This document shows, piece after piece, positions 1-8,813 of a stretch of 64,000 bases of DNA; within the stretch, counting starts at the first letter, position 1, and each line of letters opens with the position of its first letter. This stretch comes from UBA5072 sp963822145 (GTDB lineage: Bacteria > Bacteroidota > Bacteroidia > Bacteroidales > UBA10428). Both the position numbers and the translations under genes were made by a program. The notes under the pieces are model-generated. The model ran no database searches. It saw only the letters and a program-made list of their open reading frames with translations, and was not told the origin of the DNA. The stretch is from contig CAWGGG010000005.1 of assembly GCA_963822145.1 (NCBI GenBank), positions 186,001 through 250,000 on the forward strand, written 5' to 3'.

Positions 1-1
1 A

Positions 2-616
2 AAGCCCGGCATTCAGCCTTTCCAGCCCACCGTCGCCAAATATACAGATAACTACATCCTGCTGGTATCCACTTCCAAGGTATTTAGCTATGCCGGGCAG
101 CGTATAGCCATGATGGCTGTATCGGACAAGCTTTTCAGCAGGAAATATCCCGATTTACTGCGCTACTATACCTCTGAAGTGCTGGGCCATACCATCATTT
201 ATGGAGCACTCTATGCCCTGTCAGCAGGAGCCGCCCATTCAGCACAGCTTGGAGTGGCTTCAGTTCTGAAAGCTGTCAATGACGGTACTTTTAATCCCTT
301 CGAAGAAATCCGTCAGTATGGAGAACGGGCCATGATCATGAAGAAGCTTTTTACCGACAACGGATTCAGGATTGTGTACGATATGGATCTGGATGTGCCC
401 GTTGCGGATGGCTTTTATTTCACCATTTCCTATCAGGGTTATACCGGGGCCCAATTGCTGGAGGAATTGTTGCTTTATGGTATCAGTGCCATAACGCTCG
501 ATATTACAGGCAGTACCCGCACTGAAGGATTAAGGGCTTGCGTATCGCAGGTTGGTCCCGAATATTTTCCATTGCTGGAGACGAGATTGCAGCAATTTTT
601 CAGGGAACATTCCTGA
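2..616 (+). CDS. PLP-dependent aminotransferase, class I/II, C-terminal part (5' end outside window)
   Basis: The reading frame is open from the window edge and encodes about 204 residues ending in a normal stop. Near its start it has the sequence STSKVFSYAGQR, which matches the PLP-lysine region of fold-type I aminotransferases (S-x-SK-x-F/Y-S-x-x-G-x-R), where the lysine forms the internal aldimine. The rest fits the C-terminal small domain of that family. The N-terminal large domain lies upstream of the window, so substrate specificity cannot be told. It sits 128 bp before the ferredoxin-oxidoreductase operon in the same direction. An amino acid transaminase feeding 2-oxoacids to that enzyme would make sense, but this is inference from position only. 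Confidence 0.75.
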   Translation, partial: KPGIQPFQPTVAKYTDNYILLVSTSKVFSYAGQRIAMMAVSDKLFSRKYPDLLRYYTSEVLGHTIIYGALYALSAGAAHSAQLGVASVLKAVNDGTFNPFEEIRQYGERAMIMKKLFTDNGFRIVYDMDLDVPVADGFYFTISYQGYTGAQLLEELLLYGISAITLDITGSTRTEGLRACVSQVGPEYFPLLETRLQQFFREHS

Positions 617-744
617 TTTTTCTCAAATTTGCATTTTTAAAACCAATTACTGACTTTTGACTGGTAATTATATCGTAAAGTTGCTGAAATTTGATTGTGG
701 TTTTATTGACGGAGTTTTGTTCCTTATAATAATGCATCTAGAAC

Positions 745-975
745 ATGGCAAAAATAGTTGGTGCTATTGTAATTGATATCGAAAAGTGCAAAGGCTGCGA
801 GTTATGCCTCGTTGCCTGTCCCACGGATGTGATCAGGATGGAGAAAAAGGTTAATGGTAAGGGGTATCATTTTGCCTATATGGAACACCCTGATCATTGC
901 ACCGGCTGCGCCAATTGCGCAGTGGTTTGTCCCGACGGGGTCATTACGGTTTACCGCAAAAAGGTTGAAGAATAA
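745..975 (+). CDS. korD: 2-oxoacid:ferredoxin oxidoreductase, delta (ferredoxin-like) subunit
   Basis: A 76-residue protein with two bacterial ferredoxin motifs, CKGCELCLVACP and CTGCANCAVVCP, giving eight cysteines for two [4Fe-4S] clusters. It is the small electron-transfer subunit of a four-subunit 2-oxoacid oxidoreductase, passing electrons from the TPP site to free ferredoxin. It is the first gene of a tight operon: the alpha subunit starts 15 bp downstream, followed by beta and gamma. Delta-alpha-beta-gamma is a usual order for Kor/Vor enzymes of anaerobes. The start ATG is the only one that gives the standard N-terminus directly before the first cluster. Confidence 0.9.
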   Translation: MAKIVGAIVIDIEKCKGCELCLVACPTDVIRMEKKVNGKGYHFAYMEHPDHCTGCANCAVVCPDGVITVYRKKVEE

Positions 976-990
976 AATTACTTCCTCTAT

Positions 991-2058
991 ATGGGCGATA
1001 CAAAATTAATGAAAGGAAACGAGGCATTTGCCGAAGCAGCCATCAGGGCCGGATGCGATGCCTATTTCGGATACCCGATTACACCACAGAGTGAGGTTAT
1101 GGAATACCTGGCAGCACAACAGCCTCATTTGCGGACAGGAATGGTTCTTTTGCAGGCCGAAAGCGAAGTGGCTGCCATCAATATGGTATATGGTGCGGCC
1201 GGCACCGGCAAGAAGGTGATGACTTCATCATCAAGCCCGGGCATCAGCCTGAAACAGGAAGGAATATCCTACCTGGCCGGCAGTGAGCTCCCCTGCCTGA
1301 TCCTGAATGTTATGCGCGGCGGACCTGGCCTGGGCACCATTCAACCCTCCCAGTCCGATTATTTCCAGGCTACCAAAGGTGGCGGTCATGGGGATTACCG
1401 GATGATTGTGCTGGCACCGGCTTCAGTCCAGGAGATGGCGGATTTCGTTAAGATTGGCTTTGAGCTGGCATTCAAGTACCGCAATCCGGTCATGATGCTT
1501 TCGGATGGCATCATCGGGCAGATGATGGAGAAAGTGGAGCTGTTTGACCAGATCCCCAGGCTCACCGAATTCGACCAGCAATGGGCTACTACCGGGAAGA
1601 CCCCTGATCGTGAACGAAACATCATCACCTCGCTCGACCTCGATCCGGCGCGCCATGAAAGGCACAACCAGAAGCTTCAGGTTAAGTACCAGAAGATTCG
1701 GGACAACGAAGTTCGTTATGAGGCTATTGATTGTGATGATGCCGATTACCTTTTTGTTGCTTATGGGTCCTGTGCGCGGATCTGTCAGCGGTCAGTAAAG
1801 CTGGCCCGGGACAGAGGCATAAAAGCAGGGTTGATACGACCCATTACGCTTTTCCCCTTCCCTTCGGTGGAGATCCATCGTATGGCTGGGAAACTGAAAG
1901 GAATTCTCACAGTTGAAATGAGTTCAGGTCAAATGATTGAGGATGTTAGACTGGCCGTGGACGGGAAAATTCCTGTTGCCCTGCACGGCAGGATGGGTGG
2001 CATGGTTCCCTCTCCGGAGGAGGTATTTGAAGCATTAATTAAGAGCTTTTCAATCTGA
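991..2058 (+). CDS. korA: 2-oxoacid:ferredoxin oxidoreductase, alpha subunit (Kor/VorB type)
   Basis: A 355-residue protein with the N-terminal pyrimidine-binding fold of the pyruvate/2-oxoacid:ferredoxin oxidoreductase superfamily. It has GNEAFAEAAIRAGCDAYFGY followed by PITPQSE and the E-S-E-x-x-A-I-N segment that helps activate the thiamine ring, then the TSSSSPGISLKQEG stretch. The transketolase-like C-terminal domain follows from about residue 245. With the beta subunit it makes the TPP active site that decarboxylates a 2-oxoacid plus CoA to acyl-CoA, CO2 and reduced ferredoxin. The sequence type resembles both 2-oxoglutarate (KorA) and branched-chain (VorB) enzymes, and I cannot separate these by eye. 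It lies between the delta and beta genes with gaps of 15 and 6 bp. Confidence 0.88.
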   Translation: MGDTKLMKGNEAFAEAAIRAGCDAYFGYPITPQSEVMEYLAAQQPHLRTGMVLLQAESEVAAINMVYGAAGTGKKVMTSSSSPGISLKQEGISYLAGSELPCLILNVMRGGPGLGTIQPSQSDYFQATKGGGHGDYRMIVLAPASVQEMADFVKIGFELAFKYRNPVMMLSDGIIGQMMEKVELFDQIPRLTEFDQQWATTGKTPDRERNIITSLDLDPARHERHNQKLQVKYQKIRDNEVRYEAIDCDDADYLFVAYGSCARICQRSVKLARDRGIKAGLIRPITLFPFPSVEIHRMAGKLKGILTVEMSSGQMIEDVRLAVDGKIPVALHGRMGGMVPSPEEVFEALIKSFSI

Positions 2059-2064
2059 TACATT

Positions 2065-2874
2065 ATGGAAGTCAGCAGCAGAAAAATTGAAGGAATCATC
2101 AGCCAGGAAAATCTTGTTTATTCCAAAACCCCGCTGATGACGGACAAGCCACTTTCATTCTGTCCAGGATGTGGGCATGGTGTGGTGCATCGCATAATCA
2201 TGGAAGTGGTTGATGAAATGGGCATACAGGCAGATACTATCGGAGTGGCGCCCGTAGGGTGTTCCGTTCTGGCCTATGAGTTCATGAACATCGATATGCA
2301 GCAGGCCTCACACGGCAGGGCTCCGGCAGTTGCTACGGGTATTAAAAGATGCTGGCCCGGCAAGTTCGTATTCAGCTACCAGGGTGATGGTGATCTGGCT
2401 GCCATAGGAACAGCCGAAACCATTCATGCCTGCAATCGCGGCGAGAATTTTGCCATGTTTTTCATCAATAATGGTATCTATGGTATGACAGGAGGTCAGA
2501 TGGCCCCGACAACCCTGGCGGGTATGCGGTCATCCACCACGCCATACGGCAGGGACATTGCTTTGATGGGTAATCCGCTGAAGATTACAGAACTGGTGGC
2601 CATGCTCCCGGGTACTTATTTTGTAGCCCGGCATACGGTTCATACTCCGCTGGCAGTTCGCAAACTTAAGAAGGCGGTCAGAACAGCTTTTGAGAATCAA
2701 AAGCTCAACAAGGGATTATCCTTTATTGAAATAGTTTCCAATTGCAACTCGGGTTGGAAAATGACTCCCGTCCAATCCAACAAGTGGATGGAAGAAAACA
2801 TGTTGCCCTTTTTCCCGACGGGGGACATCAAGGTGAACGGAGAACTGATCCGGAAAGCCGGAGAATCTGCATAA
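2065..2874 (+). CDS. korB: 2-oxoacid:ferredoxin oxidoreductase, beta (TPP-binding) subunit
   Basis: A 269-residue protein with the TPP-binding signatures of the family: CPGCGHG near residue 32, GDGDLAAIGTAE near 110, and NNGIYGMTGGQ near 140, which supplies the Mg2+/diphosphate ligands. The cysteines CPGC and the later CNSGW are positioned as in beta subunits whose [4Fe-4S] cluster lies near the cofactor. The length is usual for the four-subunit enzymes. It follows the alpha gene after 6 bp and precedes the gamma gene by 17 bp, so the four genes are surely one transcript. Confidence 0.9.
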   Translation: MEVSSRKIEGIISQENLVYSKTPLMTDKPLSFCPGCGHGVVHRIIMEVVDEMGIQADTIGVAPVGCSVLAYEFMNIDMQQASHGRAPAVATGIKRCWPGKFVFSYQGDGDLAAIGTAETIHACNRGENFAMFFINNGIYGMTGGQMAPTTLAGMRSSTTPYGRDIALMGNPLKITELVAMLPGTYFVARHTVHTPLAVRKLKKAVRTAFENQKLNKGLSFIEIVSNCNSGWKMTPVQSNKWMEENMLPFFPTGDIKVNGELIRKAGESA

Positions 2875-2891
2875 CGTCAAAAAGTTACAAG

Positions 2892-3434
2892 ATGAATGAA
2901 GAAATCATTATCGCCGGATTCGGCGGACAAGGTGTCCTTTCCATGGGTAAGATCCTGGCCTATGCAGGCATGATGCAAAAAATGGAAGTAAGTTGGATGC
3001 CTTCCTACGGGCCGGAAATGCGCGGCGGAACTGCCAATGTTACCGTAATCCTGAGTGATGAAAGGATCAGCAGTCCCATCCTGAACCATTTTGACACTGC
3101 CATTCTGCTCAACCAGCAATCGCTGGATAAATTTGAGCCTACGGTCAAACCCGGAGGCATCCTCCTTTATGATTCAAATGGTATTACGCGCCACCCGCAG
3201 CGGAAGGACATCCGGAGATATCTTGTGGAAGCTGCTGCTGAGGCGGGTAGAATGCTTACCACAAAGTCGTTTAACATGATTGTCCTGGGAGCCTATTTAA
3301 AGATAAAACCGCTGATCAGCCTGGAGAATGTCCTGTATGGCATTAAAGACTCCCTGCCTGCAAGGCATCACCACCTGTTGCAGGTAAATGAAGATGCTGT
3401 AAAAAGAGGGCTGGAAATTGTACAAGAACTTTAG
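2892..3434 (+). CDS. korC: 2-oxoacid:ferredoxin oxidoreductase, gamma subunit
   Basis: The 180-residue product begins MNEEIIIAGFGGQGVLSMGK, the typical N-terminus of the gamma domain of 2-oxoacid:acceptor oxidoreductases, with the glycine-rich GFGGQGV loop that binds the CoA moiety. The start at 2892 is chosen for this match; an upstream in-frame ATG would overlap the beta gene by more than 100 bp and add no conserved sequence. It closes the operon. The next gene is convergent and ends only 9 bp away. Confidence 0.88.
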   Translation: MNEEIIIAGFGGQGVLSMGKILAYAGMMQKMEVSWMPSYGPEMRGGTANVTVILSDERISSPILNHFDTAILLNQQSLDKFEPTVKPGGILLYDSNGITRHPQRKDIRRYLVEAAAEAGRMLTTKSFNMIVLGAYLKIKPLISLENVLYGIKDSLPARHHHLLQVNEDAVKRGLEIVQEL

Positions 3435-3442
3435 GGATACCG

Positions 3443-4327
3443 CTAAGAGACAATTTCAGTCCTGATCAGAATGATCTGTTTGCTGATTTGATCTATCTTC
3501 AGAAGATAATCTTGTATTATTTTCTTGCCTGCCGGGGTTGCAGGATCAAATTTCGAATCCACCTTTACGACCAGGGCGTCAAACCAATGTTGTAACTGTT
3601 TCAGCTTATAGAGGTTCTGTTTGATGTCGGGGTCACTTGAATAGTCATTCAGCATGGTAATCACGTTGGCCAGTGAGGTACGTTGTTCAGCCAGACGTTC
3701 TATTATATCGATGTCCTTGGTTGTAAGGGCAATATGAGTAGCAATATAGATGGCTTCCACCCAACCTCCCAGGATAATCTGTGCAGAGGCGCTGTATCGC
3801 TCATTTTGCCGCAGGTAATTGTCGGAAGCCATATACATCTCATTGGCTATTTTTATCAGGGAATCCTTGTTGTCAATGTTTTTGTCAAAACGTTCCGCGG
3901 TATTTTTAAAATAAACTGAAGGTATGCCCAGTTCTTCGGCCAATCGTTGCATGGCATTGAAATATTTCCCTGCTGTTTCAAGTTGCTCGCTCACCTTGGC
4001 ATAACTCAGGTCAACGGCATAAACTCCGAGATTGAGGGCTTTCTTGGAACTGGTAATATAATTTGAAAGATTATCTGTTGAATTGAGCAGGTCCTGTTTG
4101 AAAACTGCGCCTGAAGATTGAAACAGCGACGACAATTCCACTGAAAGATACATGTTGTAAAAAATCGGCAATCCCTCACCCATGGAGTCTATATTGTGCA
4201 CAAGGGGTTTTATGTCGCCAAGGTTGATGCTGTCAATGCCTTCGGCTTTGCCGGATTTTCCGGCAGGTCTGCACGAAACGATGATGGCCAGGCTGATCAG
4301 AATAAAACCACTGAAACGTGTTTTCAT
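3443..4327 (-). CDS. Putative lipoprotein, mostly helical, function unknown
   Basis: A 294-residue protein with a lipoprotein signal: a short basic N-terminus, a hydrophobic core and a cysteine at about residue 19 (SLAIIVSC), so it is probably anchored to a membrane. The remainder is rich in Leu, Ala, Lys and Glu with no cysteine or metal motif, and reads as long amphipathic helices. I do not recognise a catalytic motif. It is convergent with the Kor operon, and 151 bp separate its start from the next minus-strand gene. Similar unnamed helical lipoproteins are common in Bacteroidetes; no role can be assigned. Confidence 0.6.
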   Translation of the reverse strand: MKTRFSGFILISLAIIVSCRPAGKSGKAEGIDSINLGDIKPLVHNIDSMGEGLPIFYNMYLSVELSSLFQSSGAVFKQDLLNSTDNLSNYITSSKKALNLGVYAVDLSYAKVSEQLETAGKYFNAMQRLAEELGIPSVYFKNTAERFDKNIDNKDSLIKIANEMYMASDNYLRQNERYSASAQIILGGWVEAIYIATHIALTTKDIDIIERLAEQRTSLANVITMLNDYSSDPDIKQNLYKLKQLQHWFDALVVKVDSKFDPATPAGKKIIQDYLLKIDQISKQIILIRTEIVS

Positions 4328-4478
4328 AGAGGTTAAGTTAATGGGATACTATGTATTGAAAATCGGACTAAGCTATTAATAATTTCATATACTTATGAGT
4401 CGCTTGTCCGAAATTTGTCACATTTTTTTAACAGTTGATCAATTTTGATCCCCTTCAACTCTCTGTCAGTCTATTATT

Positions 4479-5462
4479 TTAGATAAGCTTACCGGTGGTC
4501 TTCTTCATGAATTGCAGGCGCTCAAAGGCCGCCGTGTTTTCTTCGTTTTTAGCGACAAGTCCCCTGAAGGAATCCAGGTTGGAATAGCCTTTTTCTCCCA
4601 TCCATTTCTCAATGCCGTCCAGCAGGGTCCGGAGGTAAGGTATTCCGTTCTGGTAAAGGGTTGAACAGATCTGAACCGCGTTGGCTCCAGCAAGGATCTG
4701 CTTAATGACGCCCTGGTAGTCGTGTATTCCGGTGGCAGCCACCAGCTCTGATTGGATCTTATGGTAAAGCAGCGCTATCCAGCGCAGGGAAAGTGTGATC
4801 TCATGAGGCGAACTGTATACATTCTGGGCTACCACACGCAGTGTATCAATATCAATATCCGGGCGATAATATCGATTAAACAGAACCAGGCTGTTGATAT
4901 CGAGGTTGCTGATCTTATAGAGCATCCTGTATAGGCTCGTAAAGTAGAAACCAACTTTCACAGCCAGGGGAATGGTAACATTCTTACGTACCTCATGAAT
5001 GATGTCCACATAAGTCTCCTCAATTTTGTAGCCGGTAATGTTGATGTTGGTGGGCGGGATAAAAATATTCAGTTCCAGGCCGTCAGCACCTGACTTTTCG
5101 ATCTCGGCGGCAAACCTGGGCCATTCCCAGGGCGTAATGCAGTTGACACTGGCCATAACCGGGATGGAGACAGCTTTTTTGGCATTTTCAATCAGCCTGA
5201 GGTATTCAGCAATCCCATCCTCTTTGGAGATGGTGTTCACAAAATCGACAGCCTGAGGATACCAGAAAAACATATCATCCTGGCTTATAAGGGTTGTTTT
5301 ACCGGTGATCAGTTGCTCCTCGAAAAGGGATTTCAGCACCACTGCTCCTGCACCGTTATCGGCGCACTCTTTAACCCGATCGACGGAATTGGTTAGTCCT
5401 GAACTGGCTACAATCAAAGGATTGGCAATTTTAATGCCCATGAAGGTTGTTGAAAGGTCCAT
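4479..5462 (-). CDS. Dihydroorotate dehydrogenase-like flavoprotein
   Basis: A 327-residue TIM-barrel protein that starts MDLSTTFMGIKIANPLIVA like class 1 dihydroorotate dehydrogenases and keeps the pattern of their FMN-binding strands (VMASVNC, LELNIF, AVKVG, and a C-terminal GANAVQICSTLYQNG phosphate-binding segment). The canonical N-x-S-C-P-N active-site loop is replaced around LELNIFIPPTN, so it lacks the usual catalytic cysteine/serine and is unlikely to be the pyrimidine enzyme. Proteins of this type are annotated as dihydroorotate dehydrogenase-like and have no settled function. It follows the hydrogenase operon on the same strand after a hairpin repeat. Confidence 0.75.
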   Translation of the reverse strand: MDLSTTFMGIKIANPLIVASSGLTNSVDRVKECADNGAGAVVLKSLFEEQLITGKTTLISQDDMFFWYPQAVDFVNTISKEDGIAEYLRLIENAKKAVSIPVMASVNCITPWEWPRFAAEIEKSGADGLELNIFIPPTNINITGYKIEETYVDIIHEVRKNVTIPLAVKVGFYFTSLYRMLYKISNLDINSLVLFNRYYRPDIDIDTLRVVAQNVYSSPHEITLSLRWIALLYHKIQSELVAATGIHDYQGVIKQILAGANAVQICSTLYQNGIPYLRTLLDGIEKWMGEKGYSNLDSFRGLVAKNEENTAAFERLQFMKKTTGKLI

Positions 5463-5543
5463 ATTGGTTTTTTTAGAAGTTTTCGAGTATCGTAAATTTA
5501 GACAATTGAACGGGAATTATCTAATGATTTGATGAATGCCATC

Positions 5544-5593
5544 CTTCGACTCCGCTCAGGATGACATCAATGTCAGTTTGAGCGGAGTCGAAG
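5544..5593. repeat. Nested palindromic (REP-like) element, possible terminator of the hox operon
   Basis: Two perfect inverted repeats are nested here. The outer arms are 15 bp each (5544-5558, CTTCGACTCCGCTCA, and 5579-5593, its complement). The inner arms TGACAT and ATGTCA are separated by two bases. The RNA would fold into a long stem. It lies between the last hox gene and the dihydroorotate-dehydrogenase-like gene. It has no U-tract, so it could be an mRNA-stabilising or attenuating hairpin or a dispersed palindromic repeat rather than a classical terminator. Confidence 0.6.
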
Positions 5594-5596
5594 ACT

Positions 5597-6064
5597 TTAA
5601 CTGCTAAGTTGTTTCACAAAATCCTTAATATATTCCACCGCTCCGGCAAGGTTGGTCTTTGCCCGGTCAGTCATATCTTCCATAAATTCCCATGCATAAC
5701 CCCGTATGTGCATCAGGTATGCCTCAGGTTCCTGATGGAACACAGACCTGGTCAAATGCAGGATAAAAGCCGGTGATACCGCATGCATGCTGAACTCAGT
5801 TTTATCCGAAGGAATCAGGGAGTCAAGGCAGAAATCACGGATTTCTTCCCGCGAAGCATCCGCAAAGATGACCACATCATAACCGGCAATTCCGACGGCA
5901 TCCTCCAGGTTTAGCTGGTAGTTGGAATCAGTGAACACATGATCCAGACCGGTTTCGAGTCGCCACCGGTCAATTTCCTCGACCAGCCCAATCCCTAACC
6001 CGTCATCCTGACGGCCGGGGTTTCCATATCCGTATATCAGTATTTTCGGCGGCTTTCCAGTCAA
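5597..6064 (-). CDS. hoxW: Hydrogenase maturation endopeptidase for HoxH
   Basis: A 155-residue member of the HyaD/HycI/HoxW peptidase family. The N-terminal ILIYGYGNPGRQDDGLG matches the family signature (G-x-G-N-x-x-x-x-D-D-G) whose Asp/Glu residues bind the nickel of the precursor, and a second acidic position lies in the VIFADA segment. Such enzymes clip the C-terminal extension of the large subunit after nickel is inserted. The gene overlaps the hoxH stop by 4 bp, which strongly suggests HoxH is its substrate. A second peptidase of the family is encoded at 11481-11942 with the other hydrogenase. Confidence 0.88.
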   Translation of the reverse strand: MTGKPPKILIYGYGNPGRQDDGLGIGLVEEIDRWRLETGLDHVFTDSNYQLNLEDAVGIAGYDVVIFADASREEIRDFCLDSLIPSDKTEFSMHAVSPAFILHLTRSVFHQEPEAYLMHIRGYAWEFMEDMTDRAKTNLAGAVEYIKDFVKQLSS

Positions 6065-7515
6065 TGCCTGAATTTCCTTTCAATCAGATTGTTATACCGG
6101 TCATAAACCTCGAATTCTAGGGGCATCTGGCCTAACGCATGGGTGGCGCAGCTGAGGCAGGGATCGTAAGCCCGGATGGCAACTTCAACAGCGTTCATCA
6201 TACCTTCCGTAATTTCCTTCCTGCCCGTCATCACCTTTACTGCCACCTGGTTGACGGCTTCATTCATGGGCTGGTTATTGTTGGTGGTGGATACGATCAG
6301 GTTGGCCATGGTGATCATGTCATTTTCACCGATTTTGTAATGGTGGAACAGCGTACCGCGTGGTGCTTCAATGAGTCCCACACCTTCGAACTGCTTGGTT
6401 CCTTTGGTGACCAGTTCGCCCTCCATCAGGTCAGGATCGTTCAGCAGTTGTTTGATTTTCTCAGCAGCATGCAGGATTTCTATCAGGCGGGCCCAATGGG
6501 CATGCATGGGTTTGTGGCTGGGTTTGCCTTGGTTGTATTGCTTGAAGTATTCAAATTCCTTTTGTGCGAGGGGAGTATCGATAAATTCTGCAGTGTTCAT
6601 GCGGGCCAACGGGCCTACCGTATACCAGCCTGAGGCTTTTCCAATCTCTTTCAGGTACGGGAATTTCATATAACTCCAGGAGCGCACTTCTTCATCGATA
6701 TACTTGTAATAGTCCTGATAATCAACATCATGAAGGATTTTCTTACCCTCAGCATCCACCGCGCGCAATACGCCATGATACAGATCGAGAGCGCCGTCCT
6801 TTCGAACCAGGCTCAGGTGGCTGCCGGGAAATTCAGCGAAACCGTCAATAACAGCCTTGTTCTTTTTATGGTAATCTTTGAAAAATTCCAACGCATCCTG
6901 CGACCAGGAAATCATTTTGTCAATATCCATATATTCATCTCCATGCAGGAGGTATTCGCGCTCTTCCTCGGTCAGGTGTTTATTAATGCCACCGGCAATG
7001 GCTCCGGTACCATGTATCTTTTTACCGGCTGTGGCCTTGATTACTTCCTGGCCGTACTTCCGCATCATCACGCCCTGAACAGCAAGATCCCGGTGCTGTA
7101 TCGCTACATTAATGATATTACGCTTCAGGGGGTCAGCGTCAATGCCAAACAGCAGGTCGGGGGAGGCAAGGTGGAAAAAGTGCAGGGAATGTGACTGGAA
7201 AATCTGCCCGTAATGCATCAGCCGGCGCATTTTTTCACCTGTTGGGGTAAGTCCCTCTCCGGTTCCGGCACCGACGATCACATCCAGGGCTTTGGCAGCG
7301 GCCAGGTGATGACTGACCGGGCATATTCCGCACAGGCGCTGAACCAGTACGGGCATTTCCCAGTATGGACGACCCTGGACGAATCGCTCAAATCCCCTGA
7401 ATTCAACAATATGCAAACGGGTCTGTTCTACTTTTCCTTCATTGTCTAAGTGAATCGTAACCTTGCCATGACCTTCCACCCGGGTTACCGGTTCAATGGT
7501 TATCTTTTGTCCCAT
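6061..7515 (-). CDS. hoxH: [NiFe]-hydrogenase large subunit HoxH (NAD-coupled, group 3d type)
   Basis: A 484-residue catalytic subunit. The N-terminus EPVTRVEGHGKVTIH is the family start. The two nickel-binding motifs are intact: RLCGICPVSHH near residue 60 and DPCLSCATH near the C-terminus. After that last histidine 25 residues remain (beginning ALGQMPLEFEVYD), which is the extension removed by the maturation peptidase encoded just downstream. The four cysteines carry the Ni-Fe(CN)2CO centre, so the enzyme should be active. It is part of hoxF-U-Y-H, a cytoplasmic complex that interconverts H2 and NADH. Confidence 0.93.
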   Translation of the reverse strand: MGQKITIEPVTRVEGHGKVTIHLDNEGKVEQTRLHIVEFRGFERFVQGRPYWEMPVLVQRLCGICPVSHHLAAAKALDVIVGAGTGEGLTPTGEKMRRLMHYGQIFQSHSLHFFHLASPDLLFGIDADPLKRNIINVAIQHRDLAVQGVMMRKYGQEVIKATAGKKIHGTGAIAGGINKHLTEEEREYLLHGDEYMDIDKMISWSQDALEFFKDYHKKNKAVIDGFAEFPGSHLSLVRKDGALDLYHGVLRAVDAEGKKILHDVDYQDYYKYIDEEVRSWSYMKFPYLKEIGKASGWYTVGPLARMNTAEFIDTPLAQKEFEYFKQYNQGKPSHKPMHAHWARLIEILHAAEKIKQLLNDPDLMEGELVTKGTKQFEGVGLIEAPRGTLFHHYKIGENDMITMANLIVSTTNNNQPMNEAVNQVAVKVMTGRKEITEGMMNAVEVAIRAYDPCLSCATHALGQMPLEFEVYDRYNNLIERKFRH

Positions 7516-7526
7516 AGTATTCTGTA

Positions 7527-8075
7527 TTAATCAAATTTCACTACTTCATAGGGTAACTTCATCTCATCACCGGTTACAAGGGCAACCAGTGCTTCCCATA
7601 ACAGATCGGCACGCGGGGGACAGCCCGGCAGAAAGTAATCGATTTTGACAATTTCATGACAGGGGTACACCATGTCAAGCAACATGGGTAGTTCCGGATC
7701 GTTGGGAATAATACCGGCCTCATTGCCAACCACAGTAAGGCAATTCAGATAGGCCTCTTCGAAGCATTCCCGGATCGGTATGCCATTCCTCATGGCAGGC
7801 AGTCCCCCCATGATGGCACATTCACCCACCGAAACCAGGATACGGCAGTGTTCCCTGAATTCTTTCAGGACATGGACATTCTCACTGTTACAGCATCCTC
7901 CCTCGATTAATCCAATGTCACACTTCTTGGTGAATTTTTTGATATCATCCACAGGGGATTTATTGAACTCGACCAGCTCAATAAGTTCCAGTATCCTGTC
8001 GTCGATATCCAGCAATGACATGTGACATCCGAAACATCCGGCCAGTGATGTGGTGGCTATAATCGCTTTACTCAT
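7527..8075 (-). CDS. hoxY: [NiFe]-hydrogenase small subunit HoxY
   Basis: A 182-residue protein related to NuoB and to hydrogenase small subunits. It has the cysteines expected for the proximal [4Fe-4S] cluster: GCFGCHMSLLD near residue 14, EGGCCNSENV near 60, VGECAIMGG near 85 and LPGCPPR near 150. Like HoxY of other NAD-linked hydrogenases it is short and has no C-terminal part for extra clusters. It has no Tat signal, consistent with a cytoplasmic enzyme. It lies 11 bp upstream of hoxH and 12 bp downstream of hoxU. Confidence 0.92.
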   Translation of the reverse strand: MSKAIIATTSLAGCFGCHMSLLDIDDRILELIELVEFNKSPVDDIKKFTKKCDIGLIEGGCCNSENVHVLKEFREHCRILVSVGECAIMGGLPAMRNGIPIRECFEEAYLNCLTVVGNEAGIIPNDPELPMLLDMVYPCHEIVKIDYFLPGCPPRADLLWEALVALVTGDEMKLPYEVVKFD

Positions 8076-8087
8076 GGAATAAAAACT

Positions 8088-8801
8088 TTAAATTTTACTG
8101 ATTTGCATGTTTTCAATATCACTACCAATGGGTGAATTGTCGTATTTTCTTTCCCCAATGGGAATGAGAAATCCTTTTTCTTTCACTATGATCGAACCTA
8201 CTGGGCACACATCCATGGCTTTCTGGGCAAGCTCTTCCGTGAGCTGTTTCCCCAGTTTGGGGTCCACCATTACTTCAACCCGGGCGCTGCGGCGACGGTA
8301 GGCGAAAATGCTCCTGCCGGATTCGTCAGTAATGGCACGGATACAACGTTTGCAAAGGATGCATCGGTTTTGTTCCTTGATGATCCGGGGATGCGAAGCA
8401 TCCACCTTGCGCAGCGGGAACTGATAAGGGTACCTGGGCACCAGCATCCTGAAACGATAGGCTAAAGCCTGCAATTCACAGTTGCCGCTTTTTTCACACG
8501 CAGGACAAAAATGGTTGCCTTCCACGAACAAGAGTTCGATGATCGATCTTCTCAGCTCATTCACGTCCTTGACCTCGTTTTCGATGTTCATGCCTTCCGC
8601 AACCGGTGTAGTGCAGGCTGTCATCAGCTTGCCGTTCACGCGGACGGTGCAGATGCGGCAACCGCCCTTGGGCTTCACTCCCGGATAGTTGCAAAGGGTG
8701 GGGATGTAAATCCCGTTCTCCTTGGCTGCATCAACCAGATATTGACCCCTTGTGCCCATACACTCGGTACCGTCGATGGTAAATCTTACGAACTGACTCA
8801 T
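8088..8801 (-). CDS. hoxU: Diaphorase Fe-S subunit HoxU
   Basis: A 237-residue protein homologous to the N-terminal part of NuoG. It begins with a plant-type [2Fe-2S] domain (cysteines in CNYPGVKPKGGCRICTVR and later TACTTPV). The His-Cys3 [4Fe-4S] segment HFCPACEKSGNC follows near residue 98. A further cluster site is in CILCKRC with a later CPVGSI. These clusters wire the flavin site on HoxF to HoxY. The length matches known HoxU proteins. The gene is 12 bp from both neighbours in the operon. Confidence 0.92.
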   Translation of the reverse strand: MSQFVRFTIDGTECMGTRGQYLVDAAKENGIYIPTLCNYPGVKPKGGCRICTVRVNGKLMTACTTPVAEGMNIENEVKDVNELRRSIIELLFVEGNHFCPACEKSGNCELQALAYRFRMLVPRYPYQFPLRKVDASHPRIIKEQNRCILCKRCIRAITDESGRSIFAYRRRSARVEVMVDPKLGKQLTEELAQKAMDVCPVGSIIVKEKGFLIPIGERKYDNSPIGSDIENMQISKI

Positions 8802-8813
8802 AATGAAAATGTT

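Noticed and set aside
690..707. Rex-like palindrome TTGTGGT-N4-TTGACGG in front of the kor operon
   Set aside because: Only about 9 of 14 half-site bases fit, so it is not distinguishable from background.
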